DNA of 64,000 bases. It comes from Podospora bellae-mahoneyi. Lineage: Eukaryota; Ascomycota; Sordariomycetes; Sordariales; Podosporaceae. Every line of letters starts with the position of its first letter. The first letter of the stretch is position 1. The notes beneath the pieces were generated by a model. The model saw nothing but the letters and a program-made list of their open reading frames with translations. It was not told the DNA's origin and did not search any database. The stretch is taken from assembly GCF_035222275.1 (NCBI RefSeq), contig NC_085883.1, forward strand, positions 1,550,001 to 1,614,000, in the 5' to 3' direction. A program made the translations under genes and the position numbers. Shown one piece after another: positions 11,879-24,200 of the stretch.

Positions 11879-12783
11879 CTTGGCGAATATATCGAGGATT
11901 GTTTGTGTTGTGTGAAGATGGTGTGTGAAGAGTCGGGGGATTGTTCGTTGCTGGTATTTGGCGCGGTTGTTGTTGTTGTTGTGTTGTTGCAGACCAGTTT
12001 CTGCTGGCAGGGCAGGACAAGATCCTAAGAGGAGAGACAGCTGGCTATTCAGAACAAGAGTGAATAGGCCTGGTGGGGGGCAGTAGGTATTGTTTCTCCT
12101 GTCACTTGCTCCGAAGCTTGGGCCACGTCGACTGCAGTCGTTGCGAAGATGACCTGGCCAAGTGAATATTTTCTTGCGCTTGACATCGCAAGCCACATGT
12201 GATTTCCACTATCTGGGAGCAGGTCCATTTGAATTCTTTTTTGCTTGACAAACTCTTCGAGAATGTCATTCACGGTAGGTAGCTTAAGCCGATAGAGGGT
12301 TCAAGCAGTGGGTGTTGAGTGACACGAAGGTATTTGACTCGACACGACCGGCCCGTTGAACAATTTACTTTTCAGATTCTTCGACTACTTTTAAACCCTG
12401 TTTTCAATGCTGATAGCTTGTAAAGCCTGAGGTATCTAATTATGAGCTCTTGTAAGGCTGCACTTAATCAAGCCCAGAGTGGGTTTCAGACCTACCGGCG
12501 CTGACCTGTGGGACTGGGGGTTAAGTGCAGCGGTTACACTCTCAATATCAACCAAAAATGGCCGGGAAAATGTACCTAGCCCATACAAGTCTCGTGTGCG
12601 GAAGTCGCAACGCTGTGGGCATCTCCAGGTCGTGCCTGCCTTATGGGCAACGATCTGATGCCCGATCTTCCACAGGCAAACCATCTCTGCCCCACCTTCA
12701 ACAGAAACTCTTGTGACAAAACACCTCAACTCTACAACTCTTGTGTCTTGTCAACTCCTTCCACTCCTCCAAACACCTTCACC
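11879..12783. other. Divergent promoter region
   Basis: Upstream region of the acidic-repeat protein (minus) and the next gene (plus). The acidic protein's frame stays open back to about 12196, but that extension has a weak coding look (Asn/Gln runs). No other gene was seen. Confidence 0.45.
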
Positions 12784-14075
12784 ATGGCGGATCAATACCA
12801 GTCCGGCCATCAAGAGGTCGTTCCATGCCTTTTGAGTGATTACGATGACGATGTGGAGGCCCATCGCGAAAGCTTCCAGGCGTTCATGACAAGACAGGCC
12901 GAGGAGCACTGGGCGGCCGAAATCAGCTCTCTGGATATCGAAGAGTCCGCCGACAGAATCGCAACTGTTATCGAGCAGGAAGTCAACAGACTCGCCAAGA
13001 AGCTCGATGTGATCGCAACGGCTATGGCTGCTGAGGCCGACGGTGCCCAGGCAAACCGACTGCTCGCCATGATTCCAACCAAGTTGAATCTGATGGCCAG
13101 GCTTGAGGACTTGGCCTTCTCTCGGCTTCAGCCAGTTGAGGGATCGGCTGAGCGGCCACTAGCCATTGAGGACGTATCTCCGTCAACTTCACAGGGCTCA
13201 ACCCAGTGTGAGATTTCGGGGCGGCTAGATGGCTACGACCGAGTAAGTCTACCAGTCAGTACCTCGGTTATTTTACCCGGGTCTAATTATCTGGACAGCA
13301 TGTCAGCCAGACTCCCATTAAGAAACGCAGCGAGAGCCCGATCAAGATTGAATCACCTACTCCGACCAAGCGTCGTCGAGTCAATTTTTCAGAGGACGGG
13401 GCATCCCGGGTGTCTGAGCCTACGCCAGCCCTGTCCCATGCTCTGCATACTTCCTCCCCTTCGTTGCCGCAAGCCCTCCTCAGCAAAGGTGGAAATTCTG
13501 GTTCGGGACATCAGGATCCATCGCCATCACCTTTGCTATCCCAATCAAAGATTGCGCCTGCTCACCATGCAACACCTTTCAATCAGCGATACGACCTTTC
13601 GAAGGCCGTCTCACCATCTGCGAAGAAGAAGCCAGCACAAACCAAGAAACCAGCCCAGGCTTCAAAGCCTTGTCACGGAAAACCACTCTGCATATCTAGA
13701 GCTAGCCTTTACGAGGTTCAGCACCGCGAGTGGATTTTCAATTTTCAGAGCTCCGGCTGGTGCGTTCTTCGTTGTGGCCGTTTCAACTGTCTTAACCAAG
13801 GTCCGGGTATGTTGACTCGTCTCAGAAAACATTTTGAGAAAGGGTGTCCTGTTGCTGGCCATCCGCTCGGCACCGACTAGGAGTTGGTGGAGCGCTTTGG
13901 ATACCAAGGTATGTGAGATTGGTCATGACCATTTCCTGGTGATTTACTAACTTGGTATTGCTTCACAGTCACCGGAGGCATTTTTGATACAGGCTCGGTT
14001 CAGCAGATCAGCGCGTGGGTGAACAATAGCAACGACGTAATCAGATACACAAATTTGAACACATCAGAGAAGTAG
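12784..14075 (+). CDS. Nuclear-type protein with conserved C-terminus, split by an in-frame stop
   Basis: Exons 12784-13242 and 13299-13880 encode 346 residues to a TAG at 13878-13880. The reading frame then continues without shift (ELVERFGYQ), crosses a well-formed intron (13909-13968, GTATGT donor, ACTAAC branch, CACAG acceptor) and reads on to VTGGIFDTGSVQQISAWV, ending at 14075. The N-terminal third is helical and acidic. A basic stretch (KKRSESPIK, KRRRVNF) could be a nuclear signal. The C-terminal REWIFNFQSSGWCVLRC plus a KHFEKGCP segment resembles a short Cys/His module found in many Sordariomycete hypothetical proteins; this is a family impression from memory. The TAG may be a nonsense mutation, a read-through stop, or a genuine end. 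Function is unknown. Confidence 0.65.
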
Positions 14076-14825
14076 GGATACCTTCATGGTGGTGATTGTT
14101 TGCAATACCGCGAGAGTAGCCTTGAGCTTTTAAATATACTGTCGGATTATACTGGTCTTTGCAGGACGATGAAAGCTTTTGTTTTGTTTACAATCTTCAT
14201 GTATCAGGGCTAGTTATTGCCGGAGACTCTATGTTGTATGGATGCCTATCGAGCTATGCATGTATCACGCTGTAAGACAGCCCGTAACCATTTGGCTTTA
14301 GGAGCGAGCACGTTGATCGCTACGACATGAGCTCCTCTTGCCATAATTATGCATCAAGAGCGTCCAAACAACAGTAATATGGAGTTTCACCAAGCATTAA
14401 AATACTTGGCAGCCATAAGCCTTGAAACGCAGAAGCGACTCTGTTGTCTATTGTATGTCCCGTTTGTTGAGTTGCGATACCTAACATGGGTTCCGATTGG
14501 CTCGTTGGGACGTCGAAAGGAGACTCGCGTGTATGCGGTAGTACAAGAGAGTGGCGCTAGACGGGTACCCGCTGTATCTGCAGCCTTATCATGGTAGCGG
14601 AAGATTGTTATAGCGGTAGATGAAAGCGATGGTTTGTTATACAAGGCAGACTTGTTGTGAACAACCTATGAGGCACTCGCCCAAAGCTCGAGCTGACCGG
14701 CCATGGCTCGGAATCGAAACGAGTGAGTTTGCAAATTTATGAGAGAAAACAACAGCTCAAATTTGTGCTGCGGGTGTCTCTCTGTTCCAGTCTGCCAACC
14801 GGTGGTGAGGGTTGTACAAGTAAAC
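14076..14825. other. Intergenic
   Basis: No gene could be supported. Short open frames on both strands overlap each other and show no family signal. Confidence 0.45.
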
Positions 14826-16061
14826 ATGGAACCAAACGATTGGATGGCGCCCAAGAGGGGGTTCTCACCTGCGACCCCCGTATACCCTAGGATCAACCGC
14901 CGGAAAAACGCCATCAGGGCAGAAACCAACATCGATTTCCTCATCCAACGCGCCTTCGAGGAAGCGGCCTCTACTATACGCACTAGTCTCATCGCCAAAT
15001 TCACACACACGATCTACAAACAACTTCCCCATCTCATCGCCAGCCATCTTGGGCCTTGCCTCACCGACTATGAGGCTGAGATCCAGGAGCTTGGGTCTCG
15101 TTTTGTCTCCATACCCGGTGTGCCTTCTGTTCAGGATGGCGAGCCTGGGGGCCTGAAAGACCGATTCAAGGAGGTCCTTCGCAAGGTGGGAAACGACATC
15201 CCCCGCAGGTATCGGACATCAACGGGTGCGGTAGATGGTGGAGATGATGATAGCGAGGGGGTAATGGATGTCATTCTCGTGCCGAGTGATCATGAGAAAG
15301 ACACAAGCCAGGGTAACACAGGCCAGGGCGATGACGACGCCGAGGAGGAACCTGCAGGTGATGTGATCAAAACTACCATGTGAAGAGGCAGGCACGCGAG
15401 CACAGGGAGAAGCGGAAGAGGAGGAGGGTTAGCTGGGGAAAAGACATTGGGTAGGAGGAAACCAAGGCTCCTGGTGTCGGGGTACGCTCGAACATCGCAA
15501 GGGCGGGTGGGAAGACCGGCGAAACGTGTTGGACGGCCTCCTACACGGTCACGCAAGAGAGGTAGGGAAGGATTTGGAACCTCATGGTGAACCTGAGGTT
15601 GAGGTTGTTGGGGAAGAGACAATTCAGGCCATTGTCGGCAGTTACGTCAAACCCTCGGGGCGGATGAAGGAGATGGCGAAAATGAAAGTACGTTTTAAGT
15701 TGTTGTCTTAGCCCCGGCAATCGACCTAGAAGTGAAGCTGTTCTCATGCACGAGCCGGGGGACCGTTGCCCGGCAGCCCTGTGACACTTGCCGCCGTGGG
15801 AGCGGGCCGTTTATCGAATGCGTTATTGTGCCGGGCACTGACTCATGCGCTGGGTGCTGGTACCAATGTCGTGCCAAGTATTGCTCATTCAAACCCAAGT
15901 ACCTAGGCGCCTCCAAGACAGCTCTCCTCTACCATACACGTCGTCGGCCTTCGACCAGAGGTATCATAGGCCAGGTGCTGCATCATTCTCGCCGCTTAGT
16001 TAGAAGAAGGTTTCGTTTGGATAGATACGGTTTTAAATTGCAAGTACATGTAGACAATTGA
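14826..16061 (+). pseudogene. Cys-rich/AT-hook gene, frame broken or many introns
   Basis: An open frame from ATG 14826 (MEPNDWMAPKRGF) runs to about 15383. Coding-like sequence then continues in other frames: a basic stretch KRQAREHREKRKRRRVSWG, an AT-hook-like GRPAKRVGRPPTRSRKR near 15490-15540, then ETIQAIVGSYVKPSGRM. From about 15738 comes a Cys-rich module (QPCDTCRRGSGPF, then CAGCWYQCRAKYCSFKPK) ending at 16061. The last step can be explained by a short intron (GTACGT donor at 15688), but the two shifts between 15380 and 15545 have no clean splice signals. I therefore read this as a decayed gene of the fungal Cys-rich regulator-like type. A gene with several tiny introns remains possible. 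Confidence 0.5.
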
Positions 16062-16131
16062 CAGTTACATTATCAGTCTTCTGGCACCAGGGTACCACGG
16101 TCGAACTAAGTACTGCATCGGTGTGACCACA

Positions 16132-17581
16132 TCACCTTCTCAAGTGAACCTCCAACAACCCCAATGCCCCCTTATCATGCACCTTTCGAATCTCATACCT
16201 CTCATCCGCTTCCTTCAACAGCTTCTCAAACTCCTGTTTTGTCCTCTGCTTAGCGCCAAAGCTCACCAACATCACCATATCGGCCTGCCTCATTTCCCTC
16301 TCCCAATACCTCGGGACTGTCCCCGGTTCAGGCAGCACAATATCGTTGATCAACAGTGGTGTGCCCTCTGGTGAACCCTCAAGCCCAGGAACCACCGATC
16401 TGAACATTGTGACCACGTCGTGATCTGCCCAGTTGTGGGTGCACTGCCGGATGAGGTATGCCGAAGCGCCTTTGTATGGCTGAGGCTCGAAGAAGCTTGC
16501 CCGAGAGAAGGACACGCGGTTACGGACATCGTCGGTGAGGAGGCGTTGGCCTTGGGCGAGCATATCGTCGGATTCATCCTGAACGATGAAGTTGAGATGG
16601 GGGAAGGTCTGTGAAGGTTAACAAATATTGGGGGAGTTATGTTTCAGGGAAAGGGGACTTACTCGAGCGAGAATGATAGCGACATGGCCGCTTCCACCGC
16701 CGATATCTACCACGTTGCCCTTGATGCTTTCCCAGTTGAAGTTATCACGCAATTCAGTGACGCTGTTTTCCACTGTAATTCGATGGTCAGATACGTTCAC
16801 TCTTTGTCCAGGATAACAAGCCGAGTAGAAACTTACTCTTCCTCCACCCAGCCATCGCCTTCGCAAACCTCCCAGCATGTTCCGGGTGCTTGGAATAATA
16901 CCTAAAAATCGGCACCCCATGTCTGGCGTAAAACGGGCAATGCACACTGTCAGACTCATTGGGAGTCGCCTTCAGAGCAACACTCGACTCGGCCGCTGCC
17001 TTGAGCATCTCGTCAAACCTGTCATGCCGCTAGAGTCAACGACCAACAAACCACCCAAAGAGAAGGAAAAGGCAGATGACTCACGAATAATGCACCATAG
17101 ACCTAACCTCATCATCCTGCTGCAGCGCATAAGAGAACGAATTATGCGAGAAATACCCCTTCCTCGTCTCCTGAAAGAACCGATGGGTTATCAACAACCT
17201 CACCACCCTTCCTGTCCTGTCGGTGTCCAAGCCTGCCTTTTTTGCGAGTTCCTCCACGGAGATTTCCCCCTCGGCTGGGATAAGCGTGAAGAAGTCAAAG
17301 TCGAGGGCGATTTGGAATGCGGCGATTTCGTAGCCCCGCATGAGGAAGTGGCGGTAGAAGAGCGCTGGTCCGTCGACGAGACGCTGGAGGTCTTCTAGAA
17401 GGGTGCGGAGGCTGCCTTGGAGCTCGCGGTAGTCTGCCTTGATGGGGGGTGAGGCGGAGGAGGGGGAGAAGGTGGAGGCGGGGAGGTTGTTGGATTGGAG
17501 GTAGGCGGTGATTTCTTTGGTTTTGGAGAGGATGCCCTCGGCCAGAGCGAGGATGGAGACGTTTTCGGCGGTGTCGGACAT
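16132..17581 (-). CDS. SAM-dependent O-methyltransferase, cluster tailoring enzyme
   Basis: Four exons (17085-17581, 16837-17018, 16663-16772, 16132-16608) give 421 residues. It is a plant/fungal-type O-methyltransferase that transfers a methyl group from SAM to a hydroxyl. An N-terminal helical dimerisation and winged-helix part (ISVEELAKKAGLDTDRTGRVVRLLITHRFFQE) is followed by the SAM site VVDIGGGSGHVAI and FPHLNFIVQD. The catalytic region has THNWADHDVV with the expected His and Asp, and the end is EKLLKEADERYEIRKVH. Joins were chosen by phase: HYS-FDEML, WRK-MENSV and ILAR-TFPHL. The gene diverges from the PKS across 626 bases containing two copies of TCGGCCGA, suggesting co-regulation. 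Its likely substrate is a hydroxyl of the polyketide or its pyrone, which is inference. Confidence 0.93.
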
Positions 17582-17734
17582 GGTGGAGGTTTGGTACCTA
17601 GAGTGAGATGTGGTTGCTGTCGATGTATGGTGATGGTGGTTGGTGAGCTGTCAAGTGTGTGGTGGTGACGGTGGTGTGATGGTCAAAGATCAAGGTTTTT
17701 GAAGGATTAGAAGTGTCACAATCGCGATTGATCC

Positions 17735-17742
17735 TCGGCCGA
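17735..17742. promoter_or_regulatory. TCGGCCGA palindrome, candidate cluster operator 1
   Basis: Exact palindrome with inverted CGG half-sites and no spacer, 154 bases from the methyltransferase start. Zn2Cys6 regulators commonly bind inverted CGG repeats. Confidence 0.5.
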
Positions 17743-17981
17743 GTTCGTGAGCATGATCTGGGTGATGACCTTGATCTCATGCATTGAGCGTACAAAGCAG
17801 ATGCCCGAGAAATCTCGGTCTGACCGCCACAGGTTGCATTTCCGCAGCAGAATGGCCCACTTGCGGATCATCGGCCAAAGTTCTCTGCACCGATATTGCA
17901 CGGTGCGGTCTCAACGCATAGGGGATGCGTTATTGTCCGTCGACTCTACAGTAGAAATACAATCTTCAAATCAGGAGGGCC

Positions 17982-17989
17982 TCGGCCGA
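17982..17989. promoter_or_regulatory. TCGGCCGA palindrome, candidate cluster operator 2
   Basis: Second exact copy in the OMT/PKS promoter, 219 bases before the PKS start codon. Confidence 0.5.
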
Positions 17990-18207
17990 AGGACGTCGGA
18001 GCAGTTGAGATCACTGTTATCAACAGACGCTAAACGACTCGATGGTGTATGATTGCCAGCTTGAGGACACCAGAGATTCACCGAGATACATATCTTGTGA
18101 TTGTGCCTAGAATTTTGGAGATCCAGAATAGAACCATTGTACCCAAGCGGAAGATTACTATCTCAAAACGAATGTCAACAGAGCGTAGATAGTCTCAACA
18201 CTAAGCT

Positions 18208-21200
18208 ATGTCCTCCTCATCCATCCTCGAAGGCCCACATGAGCCCGTAGCCATCATCGGCATGGGTAAGCTGTAATCTCATCAGTCCTTTCTGGACTGG
18301 CCATGTAATACTAACATTTCTCACAGGCTGCCGGTGGGCCGGTGACATTCGTGACCCTTCAGGGCTATGGGACCTTCTGAAGAACAAACGCGACGGCTGG
18401 CGCAAATTCAACCACCCTAGATTCTCTGCCAAGGGCTTCTACCACCCCAACAAAGAGCGCCCAGGATCCATGAGAACACCCGGTGCGTTTCTCATGGACG
18501 AAGATGCTCGCCTATTTGATCATTCCTTCTTCGGCATCACCGGGCGAGAAGCCGAAACCCTCGACCCGTCTCAACGGAAGCTGCTCGAAGTGGTGTACGA
18601 GGCTCTCGAGAACGGAGGGGAGACTTGGGAGAGTATTTCAGGATCACGAACCGGGGTGTATATCGGCAACTTCGCCCTCGATCACATCCTCATTCAGGCA
18701 CGGGATTGGGAGAGCCCAAAGTCATACGCTGCCACGGGAGCGGACACGAGTATTCTCGCCAATCGTATCAGTTACATCTTCAACCTTCATGGTCCGAGGT
18801 ACGCACTGGTCTTCCTAGAAATCAACGTTAATCGGGTAATCAGGGGCTAATGGTTACCACAGTCTGGCCACAAACACCGCCTGCTCATCCTCCATGTATG
18901 CCCTGCACATGGCCGTCAGTGCAATCCGCAGCGGTGACTGTGACGGCGCCATAGTCGCGGCAGCCAACTGGATATCCGATCCCAGCATGCAGTTTGTGCT
19001 TGACAAGCTCGGCGCACTCTCGCCCACGGCGCGATGTCACACGTTCGATGCCTCTGCAGACGGTTACGCCCGTGGGGAGGGCTACGCCGCTCTATATCTC
19101 AAGAAATCCACCATAGCTGTGTTAGACTCGTTGCCAATTCGAGCCATGATTCGAGGCACCGCCATCAACGCCAACGGCCGGACAGGAGGCATCACCCGAC
19201 CCAGCATAGCCGGACAGGAAGACGTCATTCGCGAGGCCTACAAACACGCCGGCGGCCTTCTCTTCTCAGACACGACATTCTTCGAGTGCCATGGTACGGG
19301 CACGCAAGCCGGCGACCCGATCGAAGTGACGGCCGTCGGCAACGTCTTTGCTTCCTCTCGGTCAGACGCCCCGGAAGACCGGCTCCTCATCGGCTCCATC
19401 AAGCCAAACCTTGGCCACACGGAAGGTGCAAGTGCCATCGCCTCGGTTATGAAGGTGGTTCTTTCCCTCGAAGCAGGCCAAATCCCACCAACCTTTGGGA
19501 TCGACCAACTGAACCCGAGCATCGACTTTGCGGGAGCCAAAGTCGAAGTTGTCAAAGATGGCACGATACCCTGGCCGGAAGGAAAGCTCCGGCGCGCAAG
19601 CGTAAATTCCTTCGGGTTCGGTGGGGCCAACGGGCACTGTATTATCGACCACGTCAATGTGGTTCTCCCCGACTACATCAAGCCCGGAATCTCTAGAGCC
19701 AGCACCTCAGCCAACGGCCATACCGCCAACGGGTATTCCAACGGGAAGGCCCACGAGGGCAACAACGGAGTGGTGACGCCACCTGCTGACCACTCCCCTC
19801 TCACGACTAAACCGAGAAAGACGACGAAGGCGGACGCCACCACGCGTGACCTCGTGCTTCTCCCGTTCTCGGGCCATACCGAGCAATCCCTCAAGTCGAA
19901 TATTGCCGCCCTCTCTCGCGTCATCCACCAGTGGCCCCTTGCAGACATCGCCTACACCCTGAGCTCCAAACGATCACGTTTCCAGCAGCGTTCATTCCGC
20001 ATCGTCGCCAAGAGCGATATCCAAGCCGGGCTCGCCACAGACCGTCGCATCCTAACGAGCCCCCTGCGGCCAGCAACCATCGGATATGTTTTCACGGGTC
20101 AGGGCGCACAGTGGCATGCCATGAGCGCCCAGCTATTCGAGTACGCCGTCTTTCGCGCGGCGATCACCCACCTGGACCGGGTGATGGATGCACTACCATC
20201 CCGGCCCTCGTGGAAGATTTCCGATGTCCTGTCCGGGAACTGCGAGCCCGATCTCGTGCTGTCACCCCAAGTGTCCCAAGTGGCCTGTACCGCCGTTCAG
20301 GTCGGGCTCGTCGATTTGCTTGCATCGTGGTCTATCGCGCCTGCCGCAGTGGTTGGCCACTCCTCTGGCGAAATGGCAGCGGCGTATGCGTCGGGGTATA
20401 TCACAGCTGCCGAAGCTATTACTGCTGCCTACTTTCGCGGTTTGGCCGTGTCGCAGAATAAGGCAAAGGGCGCCATGTTGGCTGTGGGTGTTGGGATGGA
20501 TGCCGCGATGGAATACCTGGACGGAAAGGAAGACCGCATTAAGATCGCGGCGATCAACTCGCCCGGCAGCGTCACGCTGTCTGGTGACGAGGATGCCATC
20601 GAGTCCCTGTCGGCCTCGCTCAATGAGGAAGGCGTGTTCAACCGTGTCCTTCGAACCGGCGGAAATGCCTACCATTCACATCATATGGTGGCACTGGGCG
20701 GGCAATACAACGACATGCTGTCAAAGGGACTTGAGCACATCGACAATATCGGACTGGTTGACAAGACCCAGAGATACCCTCTCATCCGCTGGGTGTCGTC
20801 GGTGACCCCTGATGAGGCCATGGCTTTTGAGGTTGGTGCTTCGTACTGGAGAGCAAACCTTGAATCACCCGTCCGCTTCTCCGAGGCTGTCAGCGGGATG
20901 ATGAGCTTGGAGGGTGACCAAGCCGTTGATATCTTGGTGGAGCTCGGCCCGCACCCGGCACTGAAGAGCCCGGTGGACCAGATATTGAAGAGTATCGGCA
21001 AGTCTGCACCACATGTCGCATCACTGAAGAGAGGAGAGGACAGCCGGGAGTCTGTGCTCCAGCTCGCCGGCACCCTGTTTAGCCTGAATGCCGAAGTCGA
21101 CTTGGTTGCAGTAAACGCAGTCGATGACGGCTTGCACGAGGGCCGGTGGAGTCTCGTGCACGGCTGTACGGCAGTCGATCTCCCCCCTTACCAGTACACA

Positions 21201-24200
21201 TATGGACCGGTCAATTACTATGAGAGCCGGCTTAGCAAGGAATATCGACTTCGACAGGTCCTTAGGCACGACCTCATAGGCGCCCGGCTGCCTGGCGCCA
21301 GCAAGCTACGGCCTCAATGGCGGAATATTCTTCGACTTAAGGATGTGCCCTGGTTGGGCGACCACCGCTTGATTCCTGACGCCGTCTTCCCTGCGGCGGG
21401 CTTCATTGCTATGGGAATAGAGGCCGCCACGCAGGTGTACCACGAGCTACCTAAGGCGTATGAGATCACGGGGTACTCGCTCCGCAAGGTTGACATCGAG
21501 ACCGCCCTGCGGCTTCCCGAAGATGATCGTGGTGTTGATATCATCCTCAGCTTGGAACTGGCAGACACGGACGCAACGGTCAAATCGCCTGGCTGGTCCC
21601 GTTTCACCGTCAGTTCGGTATCCGGGGATTCTGATGAGTGGACGGAGCACTGCACAGGTCTTGTCAAAGTCGAGATCTCGGAGAAGCCTGCGGTGACCAG
21701 CAAGATGGGCTCTTTGAAGGACCCCCGATTCCCCGGCGCACATGCGTGGTACAACAAGTTCACCGAGATTGGCATCGGCTATGGCCCAACTTTCCAGCCT
21801 CTCTCCAATATCCGGGCAGACCCCAACCAGAATTTAGCCCAAGCAACCGTGGCGCTGAACACAACGGACAACACGATCGAAGGGGGAGAGTCAAGCTATG
21901 CGCTCCATCCGGCGGCCCTCGACGGCACCTTCCAGCTAGGTCTCATTGCCTGCTACGGTGGCCAATTGGAACGTGCATACACTGCCTTCGTGCCTGTCCA
22001 CCTTTCAAGCATGTATCTGAAAGCAGGACTCAGCCCGCATACACCCGCAACAGCCATAGCCCACGGTCAGACCCAAGGCCTGCGCGGTGCCTACATCAAG
22101 CTGCAAATGACTGACGAAAGCGGCAACGTTGTTCTGGACGTCGACACGCTGCGCTGTCTTAGTTTCAAGGAGTCCAAGTCGGACGAGTACACCATGCAGT
22201 CCAAGAAGGCCCTGAGCAGCCCTTTCACCAGGCTCACCTGGAAGCCCGACATCCGTACTCTTAACAACGACCAGATCCGGGCACTGTTCCCCCCCCCACA
22301 GGAAAATAACCAAGGTGCCGCAAGCCTCGAGGTGGTCGACATGATCTGCTGCCTAGTCGTGGCGGACATCTACGAGGTATTCTTCAAAAGCGCAACCAGC
22401 GTACCCCAACCCAAAGGTGAACTCCGCCACTGGGTCTCTTGGCTGAAGTGGTGCGTCGAGGAAGACAATCGGGAGAATATGGTCGAAGCCAAAAGTCTTC
22501 CTGCCGACCAGCGTCACCAGCTGCTTAAGAAGCTGTACGTTGAGGCCGGTGATCGGCCCGAGGCACAGGCGGCTCGGAGACTGCATGAGAACATGGGTGA
22601 AATCCTCGCGGAGCGCAAGACAGGTATTGACGTCCTCGTGCCGGATGGACTCCTCACGGCGCTGTACGAGACAGGCCATGTCATTGTGGGCTCATACCCG
22701 CAGCTACGTAATGTCCTCGACTGCCTCGGCCATGCCAATCCCAATATGCGTATTTTAGAGGTCGGCGCAGGAACTGGCGCAGGCACACGAGTAGCTATGG
22801 GGGCGCTGACAAGGTCGAACGGCATTAAGCGGTACGGTGATTACACGTTTACTGATATCTCGGCTGGTTTCTTGACGGCCGCTCAGGAGTTCATGTCAGG
22901 CTATCGTGATGTGAGCTACGCTGTTTTGGATATCGGGGAGGATCCGCTCGCCAATGGGTTTGAGCCGGTCTACGATGTGGTCTTTGCATGTGAGGCTATC
23001 CACGCCACGGCCAGTATGGATGTAACTCTCGAAAACTGCCGGAGGTTGTTGAAGCCGGGAGGCAGGTTAGTGCTGGTGGAGAGCACGCGTATGAGAGTGC
23101 TGCTGGGGCTGCTGTACGGTACTCTCACGGGTTATTGGCTGGGGGTTGGTGACGGTCGTACTGAGGGGCCTTTCATGGACCTGGAGACCTGGGACAGGCG
23201 ATTGAGGAAGGCCGGCTTCTCGGGCACGGAGCTGGCCCTTGATGACTACAACCGCCCCCATAACACGACCTCCATCCTCGTTTCCACCCGTGTCGAAGAG
23301 TCTTACGTGGTCACCAACAAAGACACAGAGGCAAAGGAAGGTCCGGCCGCCGTGATCCATCTTTTGCACGGAGCCAATGGCCCGTCGCCGCTCTTGGAGC
23401 AAGTCTCCAGTGAGTTTGAGCGTTATGGCGTCTTGGCTGTGGCGTCTTCGATCAATGAAGCGTCCGAAACAGTACAGCCCAACGCCCGCACCGTGGTATT
23501 CCTCAACGACGAGAATGACCTCTTTGACACTGAAGACGCCAGCCTTCTCGACTCGTTCCAGCATCTTGCCCGAAACACCAAGAGCATGGTCTGGTTGACG
23601 TCGAGTGGAATTGCCAAAGGTCGGGGCCCTCGGGCCGCCTTCATGATTGGCCTTCTCCGAACCATCGCGACTGAGAACCCGGCCGGCCGTTTCCTCTCCA
23701 TTGACATTGATGCGGAGACTTTCGGAGAACAGGATGATACTCTCATTCGCAACATCGTCAAATCCGAGCTAGCCCTGCAGAATGAGGATGCCTCTGATGA
23801 AGAAGGCAGCAAGGACCGAGAGTTTGTCTGGCAGGACGGCTGTATGTGGGTGAGCCGGGTGGTCCCTGACACAGAGCTCGGCGTGTATATCGACCTAAGC
23901 AAAACACCTACGAGCAGAGGCTCTCAGATGGTTCCCATTGGCAGTCAGGGTCCTGTTCGTGCGGCATTCGAGACCCCCGGCATCCTTACTTCGCTATACT
24001 TCCGAGCCTATACAGAGCTATTGCAGCCCATCCCAGCGGACTACGTTGACGTTCAAGTGGCAGCTGTGGGTGTGAACTGGAAGGATTTGGGCCTCACGTC
24101 AGGTCGATTTGACGCAACTGGCAGCAACCTGTCGTCAGAATACGCCGGCGTTGTGACCAAGATCGGTGCCGCAGTGGATGGTCTGTCTGTTGGGGATCGT

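Larger units (their letters stand above)
17582..18207. promoter_or_regulatory. Bidirectional OMT/PKS promoter
   Basis: A 626-base divergent spacer drives the methyltransferase (minus) and the PKS (plus). It holds two exact TCGGCCGA palindromes (17735, 17982) and one near copy (TCGGCCAA, 17871). No gene lies within it. Confidence 0.7.

Noticed and set aside
12049-12196. N-terminal extension of the acidic-repeat protein back to 12196
   Set aside because: The frame is open, but its composition (Asn run, scattered Cys/Trp) looks like a leader, and ATG 11878 has a better context.
13807-13880. A 74-nt intron that would remove the in-frame TAG of the 12784 gene
   Set aside because: It has a donor and a TAG acceptor, but it shifts the frame and loses both the KHFEKGCP and ERFGYQVTGG segments.
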